Numbered from the stretch's first letter, positions 24,069 through 33,750 are shown. The stretch is 48,875 bases of DNA from Gammaproteobacteria bacterium (GCA_020832005.1 JAFIFN010000010.1:1-48875), one strand, 5' to 3'. Made by a program: numbers and translations. The notes: generated by a model not told the origin, from the sequence alone.

Positions 24069-25652
24069 ATGCAAACTCAACAACAGGTCGATCTCGACAC
24101 GCTCATCAGCAGCCTGGTCGCCATCGTCGGCGCAGATCATGTGCTCACCGATGCTGCCGAGCTTGCGTTCTACGCCACCGACATTTATGCCGCAGGCAAG
24201 CAGCCTCGCGCTGTCGTCCAGCCCGCATCCACCGACGAGGTGGTGGCGCTTGCGCAGCTGGCCGGCGAGCATGGCCTGAGCCTCGTGCCACGCGGTGGTG
24301 GTGCGTCCTACACCGACGGCTACCTGCCCACCCAGGAGCACTCGCTGCTCATCGACACCTCGCGCATGGATGCGATCCTCGATCTCAATGAAGAGGACAT
24401 GTATGTCACCGTGCAGACCGGCGTGCCCTGGGCCAAGCTCAACGATGCGCTCAAGCCCCTGGGGCTGCGCACACCGTTTTACGGTCCGTTCTCCGGTCTG
24501 CATGCCACGGTCGGCGGTGGGGTGTCGCAGAACAGCGTGAGTTGGGGCACCGGCACCTTCGGTGTGTCTGCCGAGTCCGTGCTGGGCGTGGAGGTGGTGC
24601 TGGCCGGCGGCGAGCTGCTGCGCACCGGCAGCTGGGGCACGGAGACCTCCACGCCGTTCTTCCGCCACTACGGGCCGGATCTCACCGGGCTGTTCACCGG
24701 CGACAACGGCGCCCTGGGCATCAAGACCGCGATCAGCCTGCGGCTGATTCGCCGGCCGCCTGAGTTCATTGGCCTGTCGTTCAAGTTCCCGGATTTCGAC
24801 AGCATGCACCAGGGGATGACCGCGGCTGCGAAGCTGGGCATCAACACGATCAATTTCGGTCTCGATCCGACGCTGCAGCAGGGCCAGCTGGGCAAGACCA
24901 GCACCTCCGATGCGATGGCTGCCGCACTTGCCGTGTTCAAGACCTCGCGCAATCCCATCGACGGGCTGGTACAGGTCGCGCGCATGGGTATGGCGGGCAA
25001 GCGCTTTCTGTCAGCGCAGAACTATTCCTGCCACTACATCGTGGAAGGCATCGATCGGGCCAGTGTCAAGTCTTCCGCTGCGGCGATTCGAAACGCCGTG
25101 GCGCCCTATGGTGCTGAGACGGCCAATACGATTCCCAACGTCGTCTACGCGATGCCGTTTGCGCCGTTCTACAACGTGCTCGGCCCGAAAGGCGAGCGCT
25201 GGGTGCCGATTCACTGCCTGCTGCCGTTCTCGCGTGCCGTGCCCTTCCGGCGGGATCTTGAGCAGCTCTACGCGCGTCACGAAAACAGCATGCGCGAGCA
25301 CAAGATCCAGTACGGTGCGATGTTCCTGAGCGTGAGCACCAACGCGTTTCTCTACGAACCGGTGTTCTACTGGGAAGACGAGCGCAATGCGTGCATCGAT
25401 CGGATGGTCCCCGCCGACTACCTGGCGCAGCTGCCCACCTATCCGCCCAATCCACAGGGGCGTGCGCTGGTGGCAGAGATGAAGCAGGAGATCATCGATC
25501 TGATGCACCAGCATGGCGCGGCGCATTTCCAGATCGGCAAGCTGTATCCGTACCTGGCTGATCGCAATGCAGCCGCCGTGAAACTGCTGCGCGACATCAA
25601 GGCTGCGGTCGATCCGAAGCAGGGTATGAATCCCGGTGCACTGGGCCTTTGA
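24069..25652 (+). CDS. FAD-linked oxidase/dehydrogenase (GlcD/PCMH type)
   Basis: A 527-residue flavoprotein. The N-terminal PCMH-type FAD domain (about 25-215) shows VVQPASTDEVVALAQLAGEH, PRGGGASYTDGYLP, VGGGVSQNSVSWGTGTFG and GDNGALGIKTAISLRL. The C-terminal FAD-oxidase cap ends DPKQGMNPGALGL. Relatives oxidise hydroxyacids or phenolic alcohols (GlcD, 4-cresol dehydrogenase, vanillyl alcohol oxidase). ATG 24069 follows GGAGG. With the aldehyde dehydrogenase 29 bases downstream it suggests stepwise oxidation of an alcohol to an acid; that is inference. Confidence 0.82.
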   Translation: MQTQQQVDLDTLISSLVAIVGADHVLTDAAELAFYATDIYAAGKQPRAVVQPASTDEVVALAQLAGEHGLSLVPRGGGASYTDGYLPTQEHSLLIDTSRMDAILDLNEEDMYVTVQTGVPWAKLNDALKPLGLRTPFYGPFSGLHATVGGGVSQNSVSWGTGTFGVSAESVLGVEVVLAGGELLRTGSWGTETSTPFFRHYGPDLTGLFTGDNGALGIKTAISLRLIRRPPEFIGLSFKFPDFDSMHQGMTAAAKLGINTINFGLDPTLQQGQLGKTSTSDAMAAALAVFKTSRNPIDGLVQVARMGMAGKRFLSAQNYSCHYIVEGIDRASVKSSAAAIRNAVAPYGAETANTIPNVVYAMPFAPFYNVLGPKGERWVPIHCLLPFSRAVPFRRDLEQLYARHENSMREHKIQYGAMFLSVSTNAFLYEPVFYWEDERNACIDRMVPADYLAQLPTYPPNPQGRALVAEMKQEIIDLMHQHGAAHFQIGKLYPYLADRNAAAVKLLRDIKAAVDPKQGMNPGALGL

Positions 25653-25681
25653 GTGCAGGTGATGGTTCGAAAGTCATCGAC

Positions 25682-27169
25682 ATGAGCATGCAAGACGCCA
25701 TCTCAGCGTTTCTTGGGCAGCGGCACAACCACTGTATTGGCGGCGTATGGACCGATGGCGAAAGTGCCACTACGCTGCCGGTCGAGAATCCGGCCACCGA
25801 ACAGACAATCGCCTCGGTCGTGCTGGGCACCCGCGCCGATGTCGATGCGGCGGTGGTCGCGGCGCGCAGGGCCTTGAGTGGCCCATGGGGTACGCTGAAG
25901 GCCTATCAGCGTGCACGTATCCTGCTGCGATTCGCCGATCTCATCGAGCAGCGTGCCGAGTTCCTGTCAAACGTCGAGACGCTCGAAAACGGCATGCCAC
26001 TGAGTCTGTCCATGGCCTCGACCACGGGCCTGATGCCCGAGCTGCTGCGCTACTATGCCGGCTGGTGCACGAAGATCACCGGCGAGACGATTCCAGCGGC
26101 GCCCGCCGGACGCGAGACTGAAGACTTTCTGGTCTACACGCAGCGCGAGCCCATCGGCGTGGTCGCGGCAATCACGCCATGGAATGCGCCGCTGAACATC
26201 GTGCTGATGAAGCTCGCCCCGGCACTGGCTGCCGGTTGCACCGTTGTGCTCAAACCCGCCGAGCTCACGCCCATGACCGGCGAGCTGCTGGTGCGACTGG
26301 GACACGAGGCCGGGGTGCCCGAGGGCGTACTCAATCTGGTGCAGGGCCTGGGCAGCGAGGTCGGTGCCGCGCTGGCCGAACACCCGGATGTCGACAAGAT
26401 CAGCTTCACCGGATCCACCGAGATCGGACGCAGCATCGTGCGTGCCGCCGCAGGTAACCTCAAGAAGGTCACGCTGGAGCTTGGTGGAAAATCACCGATG
26501 GTGGTGTTTGCCGATGCCAGCCTGGAAGACGCGATTCCGACCGCGGCCATGGCCTGCTTTTTTCTGACGGGTCAGAACTGCATGGCCGGCACCCGACTGT
26601 TCGTGCATGAATCGATCCACGACCAGTTCGTGGCCGGCCTCGTCGGTGTGGCCCAGGCCCTGAAGATTGGTGACCCACTGGCACCCGATACGGTACTCGG
26701 CCCGCTCATTTCCGCCAAACAGCGCCAACGGGTGCTCGACTACATCGCCCTGGGTGAGCGCGAAGGCGCGACCCGCGCCACCCCTGAGCGCAACATCGAC
26801 GGGCCGGGTCATTTCGTCGCGCCGGTGGTGTTCACCGACTGCCAACCGGACATGCGTGTCGTGCGAGAAGAGATTTTCGGTCCGGTGCTGACGGTACAGC
26901 GCTTTGCCGATGGTGATCACGAGGCATTGGCGGCAGTCGTCAACGACACCATCTTCGGACTCTCCGGCAGTGTCTGGAGTCGCGATATCTCCACTGCCCT
27001 TGCGTTCGCGCGGCGCATCGACTCCGGCCAGGTGGCGATCAATGCGCATGCGGCCGTCAGTCCGGAAACGCCTTTCGGCGGCAATCGCCAGTCAGGTTGG
27101 GGCCGCGAAATGGGCCGGGAGAGCCTGGATGCCTATCTCAAGACCAAGGCCGTGAGTGTGCGGCTGTGA
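25682..27169 (+). CDS. NAD(P)-dependent aldehyde dehydrogenase
   Basis: A 495-residue enzyme of the standard length for the ALDH family. Visible are TPWNAPLNIVLMKLAPALAAG, the cofactor segment FTGSTEIGRSI, the catalytic Glu266 in LELGGKSP, the nucleophile Cys300 in GQNCMAGTR, and EEIFGPVL near the end. It oxidises an aldehyde to the acid. I chose ATG 25682; an in-frame TTG at 25649 overlaps the preceding stop. It lies between the FAD oxidase and the interrupted FAD monooxygenase. Confidence 0.88.
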   Translation: MSMQDAISAFLGQRHNHCIGGVWTDGESATTLPVENPATEQTIASVVLGTRADVDAAVVAARRALSGPWGTLKAYQRARILLRFADLIEQRAEFLSNVETLENGMPLSLSMASTTGLMPELLRYYAGWCTKITGETIPAAPAGRETEDFLVYTQREPIGVVAAITPWNAPLNIVLMKLAPALAAGCTVVLKPAELTPMTGELLVRLGHEAGVPEGVLNLVQGLGSEVGAALAEHPDVDKISFTGSTEIGRSIVRAAAGNLKKVTLELGGKSPMVVFADASLEDAIPTAAMACFFLTGQNCMAGTRLFVHESIHDQFVAGLVGVAQALKIGDPLAPDTVLGPLISAKQRQRVLDYIALGEREGATRATPERNIDGPGHFVAPVVFTDCQPDMRVVREEIFGPVLTVQRFADGDHEALAAVVNDTIFGLSGSVWSRDISTALAFARRIDSGQVAINAHAAVSPETPFGGNRQSGWGREMGRESLDAYLKTKAVSVRL

Positions 27170-27193
27170 GTTCTAAAACTACAGGACAGACCA

Positions 27194-28378
27194 ATGAGTG
27201 AGTTGCTTGAGGAAGAGGCGCCGATCGCGGTCATCGGGGCCGGTCTGGGTGGCCTGAGTGTGGCCATCGGATTGCTCCAGAAAGGCTTTCGTGTGCGCGT
27301 CTATGAGCAGGCCGACGTGTTTGGCGAAGTGGGTGCCGGGATCTCGATATCGCCGAATGCGAGCAAGATTTTCGCCGCCTGGGGTCTGGGTGAACAGCTG
27401 GCAGCGATATCGTGCACGCCGCTCACCGGCACCATTCTCAATGGTGTGACCGGGGAGGCATTGCAGACCCAGGCGCTGGGCGATGCGCTCGAGCAGTTGT
27501 TCGGCTCGCCTTACTACCAGCTGCTGCGACCGCAGCTGCATGCCATGCTGGTGGATGAGGTGCGCAGGCTGGATGCTGATGCGTTCAGACTCGGGCATCG
27601 GCTGGTGGACATCTCGGGTCCTGATGATGCGCCGGTGCTCGAGTTTGCGAACGGTGCGAGCGCTGCCGCGTCGCTGGTCATCGCCGCGGACGGTGCGCGC
27701 TCCGTGGTGCGCGCGCGGCGATTCGTCGATGAGCCGGCGCGCTTTACGCGGCATATCGCATACCGCGGCGTGCTGCCTACCGAGAACCTGCCGGCCCGCT
27801 ACCGTTAACCGAGATCGATGGTCTGGGTGGGTGACCGCTGCCAGCTGGTGCATTATCCGGTGGCCGACTACGAGGCACTGAACGTGGTGGCCTTCGTCAG
27901 TGATGTCGACTGGGATGTCGAGGGGTGGCACGAGCGCGCCGAACTCAGTGAGCTGCAGGCCGTATTCGCCGGGTTCTGTGATGAGGCGAAAGCCGTGCTC
28001 GATTACCTCACCGGCCATGAACTGTTCAAGTGGGCGCTGTACGATCGCGAGCCTGTTGATGAGTGGGCGCGTGGCCGGCTGGTGCTGATGGGGGATGCCG
28101 CGCATCCCATGCTGCCCTACCTGGGGCAGGGTGCGGCGATGGCCATCGAGGATGCCTGGGTGCTCTCGAGCGTGTTGGCCAACCACGAGCGCGTCGCTGC
28201 AGCGCTGGTCGACTACCAGCAGCGGCGCGTCGAGCGGGCAAAGTGGGTGCTGCTGACGTCGCGCGAGATGGGCAAGCGCTATCATGAACCCGGACAGGAT
28301 TCGCAGCGATTTTCGGGAGATGCGGCAATGCAGACAGAAAAACTGTTTGCACCTGGACCGACGTCGTTACTGGCGTAG
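27194..28378 (+). pseudogene. FAD-dependent aromatic monooxygenase interrupted by an in-frame TAA
   Basis: The full frame is about 394 codons. The first part has the FAD fold IAVIGAGLGGLSVAIGLLQKG, the YEQADVFGEVGAGI segment and IAADGARSVVR. The second has QLVHYPV and the second FAD motif LVLMGDAAHPMLPYLGQGAAMAIEDA. This is a salicylate-hydroxylase-like group A monooxygenase. A TAA at 27806-27808 (codon 205) cuts it, yet both halves stay in the same frame and nothing seems lost, so a single base change such as GAA, CAA or AAA to TAA explains it. It may be a true nonsense mutation, a sequencing error or, less likely, readthrough. An ATG at 27818 could restart the second half, but that alone lacks the FAD-binding N-terminus. 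Confidence 0.82.
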
Positions 28379-28383
28379 CCGCG

Positions 28384-29109
28384 ATGATGCAGGCAATCAG
28401 GCGCCGGGGGCAAAGGACTGCGCTGGTCATCGCATTGCTGTGCCTGCCCGGCCTGAACCTGTTTGCGGATCCGCTGCATGATGCGTACTGGGAGGCCACG
28501 GTCGGCCATTGGCACGGACAAAGCACCTATCTCGATGGCGCCCTGGACTATCGTATCCGCGACTACCACTCTCTGGTGAGTATCCGCATCGACGGTGACA
28601 GGTACTTCGAGCGCGAGATCAAGTTCTACCCTGCTGATGTGGCTCGTCAGATCGGTGGCGCCCTGGTCCGCGACGGCGAGGGCCTGGAAGTGGTGGCCGA
28701 ACAGGAAGGCGTGCTGACGGCCGGCTCGGCAAGCGTCCTGATCACGCGCCAGACAGCGCCGACCGCGATCGAAGGCACGGCTACAAGTATCATCGCCGTG
28801 GCTGCGGATACCGCGGTCATCAGGGTGGTCGTGCCCGGACAGGACGCCGATCCCTATCGCACGCTGATTACCATGCCCACGCCCGGGAAGCGACACCGCA
28901 TCACCCTGGGCCTGGTCGATTCGCAAGCCAACTCAGCCGCAGCCGGGGCGGCGCCGGGCGATCTGCGGGGGTTCTCTATTTTTCGCGAGACCCGGGTGTC
29001 GGCAGCCGAACTTGAGCAGCTGCGCGCTGACTACCGGCAGCGTTACAAAATAGGCGCCGTGATGGCGCCGGACGGCGATGGCGCGAACGCGATCAGCCGC
29101 CTGGACTGA
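28384..29109 (+). CDS. Secreted protein of unknown function
   Basis: A 241-residue protein with a basic start, a hydrophobic stretch (about 13-27) and a likely signal-peptidase site after LFA. The mature part opens HDAYWEATVGHWHGQSTYLDG and is rich in beta-strand, which resembles lipocalin-like ligand-binding barrels, but I cannot assign a family. It follows the interrupted monooxygenase by five bases and is likely co-transcribed with it. A ligand-binding role for the catabolic substrate is a guess. Confidence 0.65.
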   Translation: MMQAIRRRGQRTALVIALLCLPGLNLFADPLHDAYWEATVGHWHGQSTYLDGALDYRIRDYHSLVSIRIDGDRYFEREIKFYPADVARQIGGALVRDGEGLEVVAEQEGVLTAGSASVLITRQTAPTAIEGTATSIIAVAADTAVIRVVVPGQDADPYRTLITMPTPGKRHRITLGLVDSQANSAAAGAAPGDLRGFSIFRETRVSAAELEQLRADYRQRYKIGAVMAPDGDGANAISRLD

Positions 29110-29127
29110 GGTCGGTCAGTCGGGGCG

Positions 29128-29934
29128 TCAGCCTTTGTCCAGCGCGAACCGCGCCACGATTTCGCACCAGGCATCGGGTTGCTCATCCACGATGTCGTGC
29201 GTACCGCCCTCAAGCTCGGCATAGGCGAAGTCCGGGCGCAGTTCGCGCGCCCGTTGGGCCGTGTAGTAGATGTCATCGCCGGTGTTGGTCAGGATCAGCG
29301 CCGGTTGGGTGATGCGCGCGATGGGCTCGGCGATGTCGTGTCCGAAGGCGGCGTGATGGCCATACCACTCCGTCTTGCCGGCCAGCAGCATCTGTACGAT
29401 ACCGCGATGCATGGCCTCGACGTTGGTCCAGCCGGGGGTGAAGAACACGCGTCGATCCCACAGCGCCTGCAGGTGGGTGCCGTCGGGCAGGATCTCGATG
29501 GGCGGGGCATTCTTCAGTGCGTTGCGGTATTCGTCGCGCTCGGCCTGCGTGAGCACCGGGGGGCCATTGAGAATCACGCGATGAATCAGCTCGGGTTCGG
29601 TGGCAGCCATTTCCGCGGCGATCGACGCACCCGTGTGATGGCCGAGCAGGGCCACGGGGGTGTCGCCCAGCGCGCGAATCGCTGCGACAAGCGCTGCGGC
29701 ATAGTCGCCGATGCTGGGCGGCTGATCGGGCACTTCGGACATGCCGAAACCTGGCGTGTCCAGACCGATGACCGTAAGTCCCGCAGCGGCCAGGCGCGGG
29801 TAGGCTTCGTGAAACATCTCCGAGGAGCTCGGGCTCTGATGCAGCAGGACCAGCACCGGACCCTCTCCGGCGCGACGGTAGTGAATCTGGCCGTAAGGGC
29901 CGTCGACATAGCCGCGTGTGATGCGTGTGCCCAT
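29128..29934 (-). CDS. Alpha/beta hydrolase with His at the nucleophile position
   Basis: A 268-residue hydrolase-fold protein. It has HYRRAGEGPVLVLLHQSP (oxyanion region), DTPGFGMSE, the elbow GHHTG (98-102) with His100 in place of Ser, a possible acid at Asp220/221 (TNTGDDIYY) and His246 (GGTHDIVDE). It closely resembles the first half of the protein at 22358-24016. Whether His100 or a neighbour acts in catalysis is unclear. It is convergent with the secreted-protein gene (18 bases) and divergent from pth. Confidence 0.78.
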   Translation of the reverse strand: MGTRITRGYVDGPYGQIHYRRAGEGPVLVLLHQSPSSSEMFHEAYPRLAAAGLTVIGLDTPGFGMSEVPDQPPSIGDYAAALVAAIRALGDTPVALLGHHTGASIAAEMAATEPELIHRVILNGPPVLTQAERDEYRNALKNAPPIEILPDGTHLQALWDRRVFFTPGWTNVEAMHRGIVQMLLAGKTEWYGHHAAFGHDIAEPIARITQPALILTNTGDDIYYTAQRARELRPDFAYAELEGGTHDIVDEQPDAWCEIVARFALDKG

Positions 29935-30103
29935 GGCAAGGTCTCCGTGCTCGAACCAACCCTGATAATGCGTTCACGCACCGCGCCTATGCTGTGCGCC
30001 GCAGGGTCTGTCCGATGCGTGAACACCGGGTCGATTGTCGGGTCATCGGCGCCACGCGGCCTGTGCCGCCAATCCATGGGCTGTGACAGTTACAATCGCG
30101 CCC

Positions 30104-30721
30104 ATGGATAACACTCTGCAGCTCATTGTCGGCCTGGGTAATCCCGGTTCGCGCTACGAGCAGACCCGCCACAACGCAGGCTTCTGGTTTGCCGACCTGC
30201 TGGCTGACCGCGGCAAGGCCAGATTCGCCACCGAAAGCCGGTTCCAGGGCGAGCTTGCACGTGTGGTCCTGGTCGGCGAGGAAGTGCGCCTGCTCAAGCC
30301 TGCCACGTTCATGAACCTCAGCGGTCAGTCCGTTGGCGCCGTGGCGCGCTTTTTCAAACTTGAGCCCGGCCAGATCCTGGTGGCGCACGATGAACTGGAT
30401 CTGCCGCCGGGTGCCGCGCGGCTCAAGCTCGGCGGCGGCCATGGCGGGCACAATGGACTTCGTGACCTGATACGCCACGTCGGCGCGGAGTTCTGGAGAC
30501 TGCGCATCGGCATCGGTCATCCGGGACACCGCGACGATGTCACCGACTTCGTGCTTACGCGCGCGCCGGCCGAGGAGCAGACCCTGATCGACGATGCGCT
30601 CAGGGATGCCGCCGACGCGGTGGAAAAAATGCTTGCCCAGGGCGCCGAACGTGCGATGCATCAGCTGCACAGCCGTGGGGTAGAGGCCAAACCCTATCGC
30701 AAACCCAAGACGGTAGGGTAG
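30104..30721 (+). CDS. pth: Peptidyl-tRNA hydrolase Pth
   Basis: A 205-residue enzyme that frees tRNA from prematurely released peptidyl-tRNA. The start LIVGLGNPGSRYEQTRHNAGF carries the conserved Asn and catalytic His. LLKPATFMNLSGQSV, the catalytic Asp in VAHDELDLPPG and GGGHGGHNGLRD complete the pattern. The ATG at 30104 gives the normal N-terminus; a longer frame upstream is rejected. In many gammaproteobacteria ychF follows pth directly; here ychF is 9 kb away. Confidence 0.95.
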   Translation: MDNTLQLIVGLGNPGSRYEQTRHNAGFWFADLLADRGKARFATESRFQGELARVVLVGEEVRLLKPATFMNLSGQSVGAVARFFKLEPGQILVAHDELDLPPGAARLKLGGGHGGHNGLRDLIRHVGAEFWRLRIGIGHPGHRDDVTDFVLTRAPAEEQTLIDDALRDAADAVEKMLAQGAERAMHQLHSRGVEAKPYRKPKTVG

Positions 30722-30781
30722 CGCAGCCAACTCGCGCTCGAAGTCTTCAACCCGGAGCGCTCGAACCAGGAGAACCTCACC

Positions 30782-31414
30782 GTGGAATGTTCAGTCTGGA
30801 TGGGTCGAATCGCTTTGCTGACTGGCCTGACCATGTTTGCCGGCGCCGCCGTGGCCGAACAGCCGCGCTTCGAGTTCACCCCGTTCGCCGGTTACCGCTT
30901 GAGCGGTGATCTCGAGAGCGCCAACGAAGATTTACGGGTGAACGTCGACGACGGTACCGGCTGGGGCGTCGATCTCGGACTCTACCGTGACGCACAGAGC
31001 TACTACCAGCTTCTGTACAGTCGGCGCGATGCTGATATTGCCGTGGTCGATGGCGAGCCACGCAGCCCTGACGTGCGCATCGAGTATTTCCACCTCGGGG
31101 GCACTCTGCTGTTCCCGCAGCCGCGCGGGTATATCGCATTCTTTTCGTTTACCATCGGCGTCACGCGTTTCGACGCGCGCAGCGCTGGCTACGACTCGGA
31201 GAACGAGTTCTCGGCCAGCTTGGGCGGCGGCGTGCGCTTCCCGCTCACTGAGCGTATCCACGCACATCTCGGTGCACGGAGCTACGCTACGTTTGTGGAT
31301 CGCGACACGGGTCTGGTGTGCGTCAGTGATGGCGGCGGGACCTGCCTTATCAGGTCGACGGGCCGCACGTTCTGGGAAGTCGAGGGGCAAGCCGGCCTGA
31401 CGTTTCGCTTTTAG
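30782..31414 (+). CDS. Outer-membrane beta-barrel protein
   Basis: A 210-residue precursor. The GTG at 30782 has GGAG upstream; an ATG at 30800 is an alternative. A signal peptide ending in AAVAEQ is followed by alternating beta-strands, starting FEFTPFAGYRLSG and ending in the outer-membrane signature GLTFRF. Two Cys (LVCVSDGGGTCL) may pair in a loop. The barrel type is OmpA/OmpW-like; no specific function is visible. It is followed by a strong terminator. Confidence 0.75.
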   Translation: MECSVWMGRIALLTGLTMFAGAAVAEQPRFEFTPFAGYRLSGDLESANEDLRVNVDDGTGWGVDLGLYRDAQSYYQLLYSRRDADIAVVDGEPRSPDVRIEYFHLGGTLLFPQPRGYIAFFSFTIGVTRFDARSAGYDSENEFSASLGGGVRFPLTERIHAHLGARSYATFVDRDTGLVCVSDGGGTCLIRSTGRTFWEVEGQAGLTFRF

Positions 31415-31433
31415 CGTGACGGATCGCGGAAAA

Positions 31434-31465
31434 AAATAGGCCCGGGACGTTGCCCGGGCCTATTT
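31434..31465. terminator. Strong bidirectional intrinsic terminator
   Basis: AAATAGGCCCGGG and CCCGGGCCTATTT form a perfect 13-bp stem around a 6-base loop, with A-runs on the left and T-runs on the right. It lies between the convergent barrel gene and the TonB-receptor gene and can serve both. Confidence 0.85.
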
Positions 31466-31491
31466 CAAAGCACCTTAACCGGTGCCGCGAC

Positions 31492-33750
31492 TCAGAGTCG
31501 GTAGGTCGCCGACAACATGTACTCCCGCGGCGCGAGCGTGATGAACCCGCCCAGTGCGCGGCCGCCTGAGGCGATCGTCTCCTCGCCAGTCAGGTTGCGC
31601 ACATCGAAGCGCACCTCCCAGTTGTTGCCGATCTCCAGTCCAGTGTAGGCGCTGGTGCGGTGATAGGCACTGGTCAGGAAGTCCGTGGTGGCGCTGGTGA
31701 CATAGCGATCCGTGCGAAAGTGATCCGCACCAATCTTGAATCGGCTGCTGTGGCCGCCGAGCATCATGTCGACACCATAGTCGAAGCCGATCGTGACGGT
31801 GTAGTCGGGATTCTGCGGCGGCCTTGGATTAGGCACATTGAACTCCGTGATGGCCACTGCCGGGGCGCTGGTCGGATCCAGCCTGTCGTATTTGGCGCCA
31901 GTGATCGCGCCATTCAGAAACAGCGCCAGACCGTCCATCGGCACGGCCGTGATTTCAAACTCCAGGCCCTGGATGGTGGCATCGCCGGCGTTCTGGACCG
32001 GGAAGCTGAGCAACCCGGGTGCGATTTCCACTGTCGCGTTGAGCGCCAGATCCGATATCTTGGCCAGGAAGTAGTTGGCATTGATGCGCAGCCGGCGATT
32101 GAACAGGTCGGTCTTGATGCCGGCTTCGTAGGTCCAGTTTGCTTCCGGCCCATAGGCCGTGCGCGCATCCTCGAGCCCGAAAAGTGCGATGCCGTTGTAG
32201 CCTCCCGATTTGAACCCACGTGCTGCCGACACGTACAGCAGCATGGTGTCGATGGCACCGGTGGGTTCGATGGTGTAGTCGAGTCCGAAGCGCGGCGTGA
32301 TCTCGCTGTAGCGATTGGCCAGTGCCACCTCGTCGGTCGGTGCCCCGGGCACGAGCGAAGTGGGCAGGCGTTGGAACTGGATACCGAAGTCCTTGTCGTC
32401 CTCGACCCAGCGCAGGCCCAGCGTACCCTTCAACGCGGGGGTGAACTGGTAGTCAGCCTGCGCGAACAGTGCGACCGAAGTGGTCTTGGCCTGGATCTGA
32501 GAGGTCGAGGTAGGGGTGACTACACGCCAGCCGAACGCCTGGTCGCCGGTCTCGCGGAAATAGTAGGCGCCGGCGATGTAGTTGAGCCGGTCATCGAACG
32601 CCAGCCCCTGGATCTGGAGTTCCTGCGACCAGTGGTCGTTGTCGATCTTGGAGGCGCCAAGGATTACCCCGGCGCCGCTGAAGTCGGTGCTGAAGAAATC
32701 GTCAACCTTCACGTAACCGGTGATCGAACGCAGCGTCGCCGGCCCGAGATCGTATGACATGTTCAGCGAAAGTATCGTCTGCTTGGTCTCACCGCTCGGA
32801 TTCTCCGTGATCGGCGCCGGGTTATTCAGTCCGCTGGGTGTGGCCACGCCGAAAAATGGCACGCCCGGCGGGGCAACCAGATCATCCGAGGTGAACTGGC
32901 AACGGGTCTCGGGCGGCAGGTCCGTGCAGTTCGAGGGCACCCCCGGCGTCGTGCGCGGCACCAGCTGCAGCGAATCGTTCTCGCTGCGCGAGTACGACAT
33001 CGAAAGCACGGCGTCGAAGACATCGCTGCCCATGTAGCGCAGCTTGCCGCGCGTGGCGATGTTGCGCTCCTTGCCAGTTCGCTCACCGGTGACGACGTTG
33101 GTGAACTGCTTGTCCTTGTTGTTGATCTGCCCGGACAGCGAACCTGCCCAGTCATCCGACAGCGGCCCACCCACGCTCGCGCTGAGGCGATACTGGTCCC
33201 AGTTGCCGGCACCAGCGGTGACGATCGCCCAGGGATCCTGGTCCGGCGTGCGCGATACGTACTTGATGGCACCCGCCAGCGTGTTCCGGCCATACAGCGT
33301 GCCCTGCGGTCCGCGCAGCACCTCGACGCGCTCGATGTCGGCGAGCGTGACGTTGTTGCCATTCAGGCGCGCGACGTACACGTCATCGACGTAGATGCCG
33401 AATGGCGATTCGGCGACCACCAGCGAGGCATCCTGCTGCAGCGAACCGCGCAGCGATGGCGACAGGTTGGTTGGTGAAGTGATGTTGTTGGACATCTTCA
33501 GGCTGGGCACAAAGCGGGCCAGGTCGCGTGACTCCGTGACCTGCCGGTTCTGCAGTGTCATCTCGGAGATCGCGCTGACCGCCACGGGCACATCCTGCAA
33601 TGATGCTTCGCGCCGCTGGGTGGTGACGACAATCTCTTCGAGCGTGCCGCGGGCGCTGGGCTGGCCGTCCTGCTGTGCCAGCGCCGGCGTCTGCGCGGCG
33701 ATTGCGGCCAGTACTGCAACGCCCACGATTGAGTATTTCTGGTTTGTCAT
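31492..33750 (-). CDS. TonB-dependent outer-membrane receptor
   Basis: A 752-residue protein. A signal peptide ending in ALAQQ is followed by a TonB box-like EEIVVTTQRREASLQDVP, a plug domain (about 45-165, with VEVLRGPQGTLYGRNTLAGAI) and a 22-stranded barrel ending in YMLSATYRL. It imports a bound ligand driven by TonB. The sequence resembles the large FecA-like group common in Caulobacter- and Sphingomonas-like oligotrophs, often used for complex organic compounds, but the ligand is not predictable. The upstream 162 bases (33751-33912) probably contain its promoter. Confidence 0.88.
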   Translation of the reverse strand: MTNQKYSIVGVAVLAAIAAQTPALAQQDGQPSARGTLEEIVVTTQRREASLQDVPVAVSAISEMTLQNRQVTESRDLARFVPSLKMSNNITSPTNLSPSLRGSLQQDASLVVAESPFGIYVDDVYVARLNGNNVTLADIERVEVLRGPQGTLYGRNTLAGAIKYVSRTPDQDPWAIVTAGAGNWDQYRLSASVGGPLSDDWAGSLSGQINNKDKQFTNVVTGERTGKERNIATRGKLRYMGSDVFDAVLSMSYSRSENDSLQLVPRTTPGVPSNCTDLPPETRCQFTSDDLVAPPGVPFFGVATPSGLNNPAPITENPSGETKQTILSLNMSYDLGPATLRSITGYVKVDDFFSTDFSGAGVILGASKIDNDHWSQELQIQGLAFDDRLNYIAGAYYFRETGDQAFGWRVVTPTSTSQIQAKTTSVALFAQADYQFTPALKGTLGLRWVEDDKDFGIQFQRLPTSLVPGAPTDEVALANRYSEITPRFGLDYTIEPTGAIDTMLLYVSAARGFKSGGYNGIALFGLEDARTAYGPEANWTYEAGIKTDLFNRRLRINANYFLAKISDLALNATVEIAPGLLSFPVQNAGDATIQGLEFEITAVPMDGLALFLNGAITGAKYDRLDPTSAPAVAITEFNVPNPRPPQNPDYTVTIGFDYGVDMMLGGHSSRFKIGADHFRTDRYVTSATTDFLTSAYHRTSAYTGLEIGNNWEVRFDVRNLTGEETIASGGRALGGFITLAPREYMLSATYRL

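Noticed and set aside
27818-28378. Second half of the FAD monooxygenase as a separate gene
   Set aside because: It is in the same frame as the first half and lacks the FAD-binding N-terminus, so it is better read as part of one interrupted gene.
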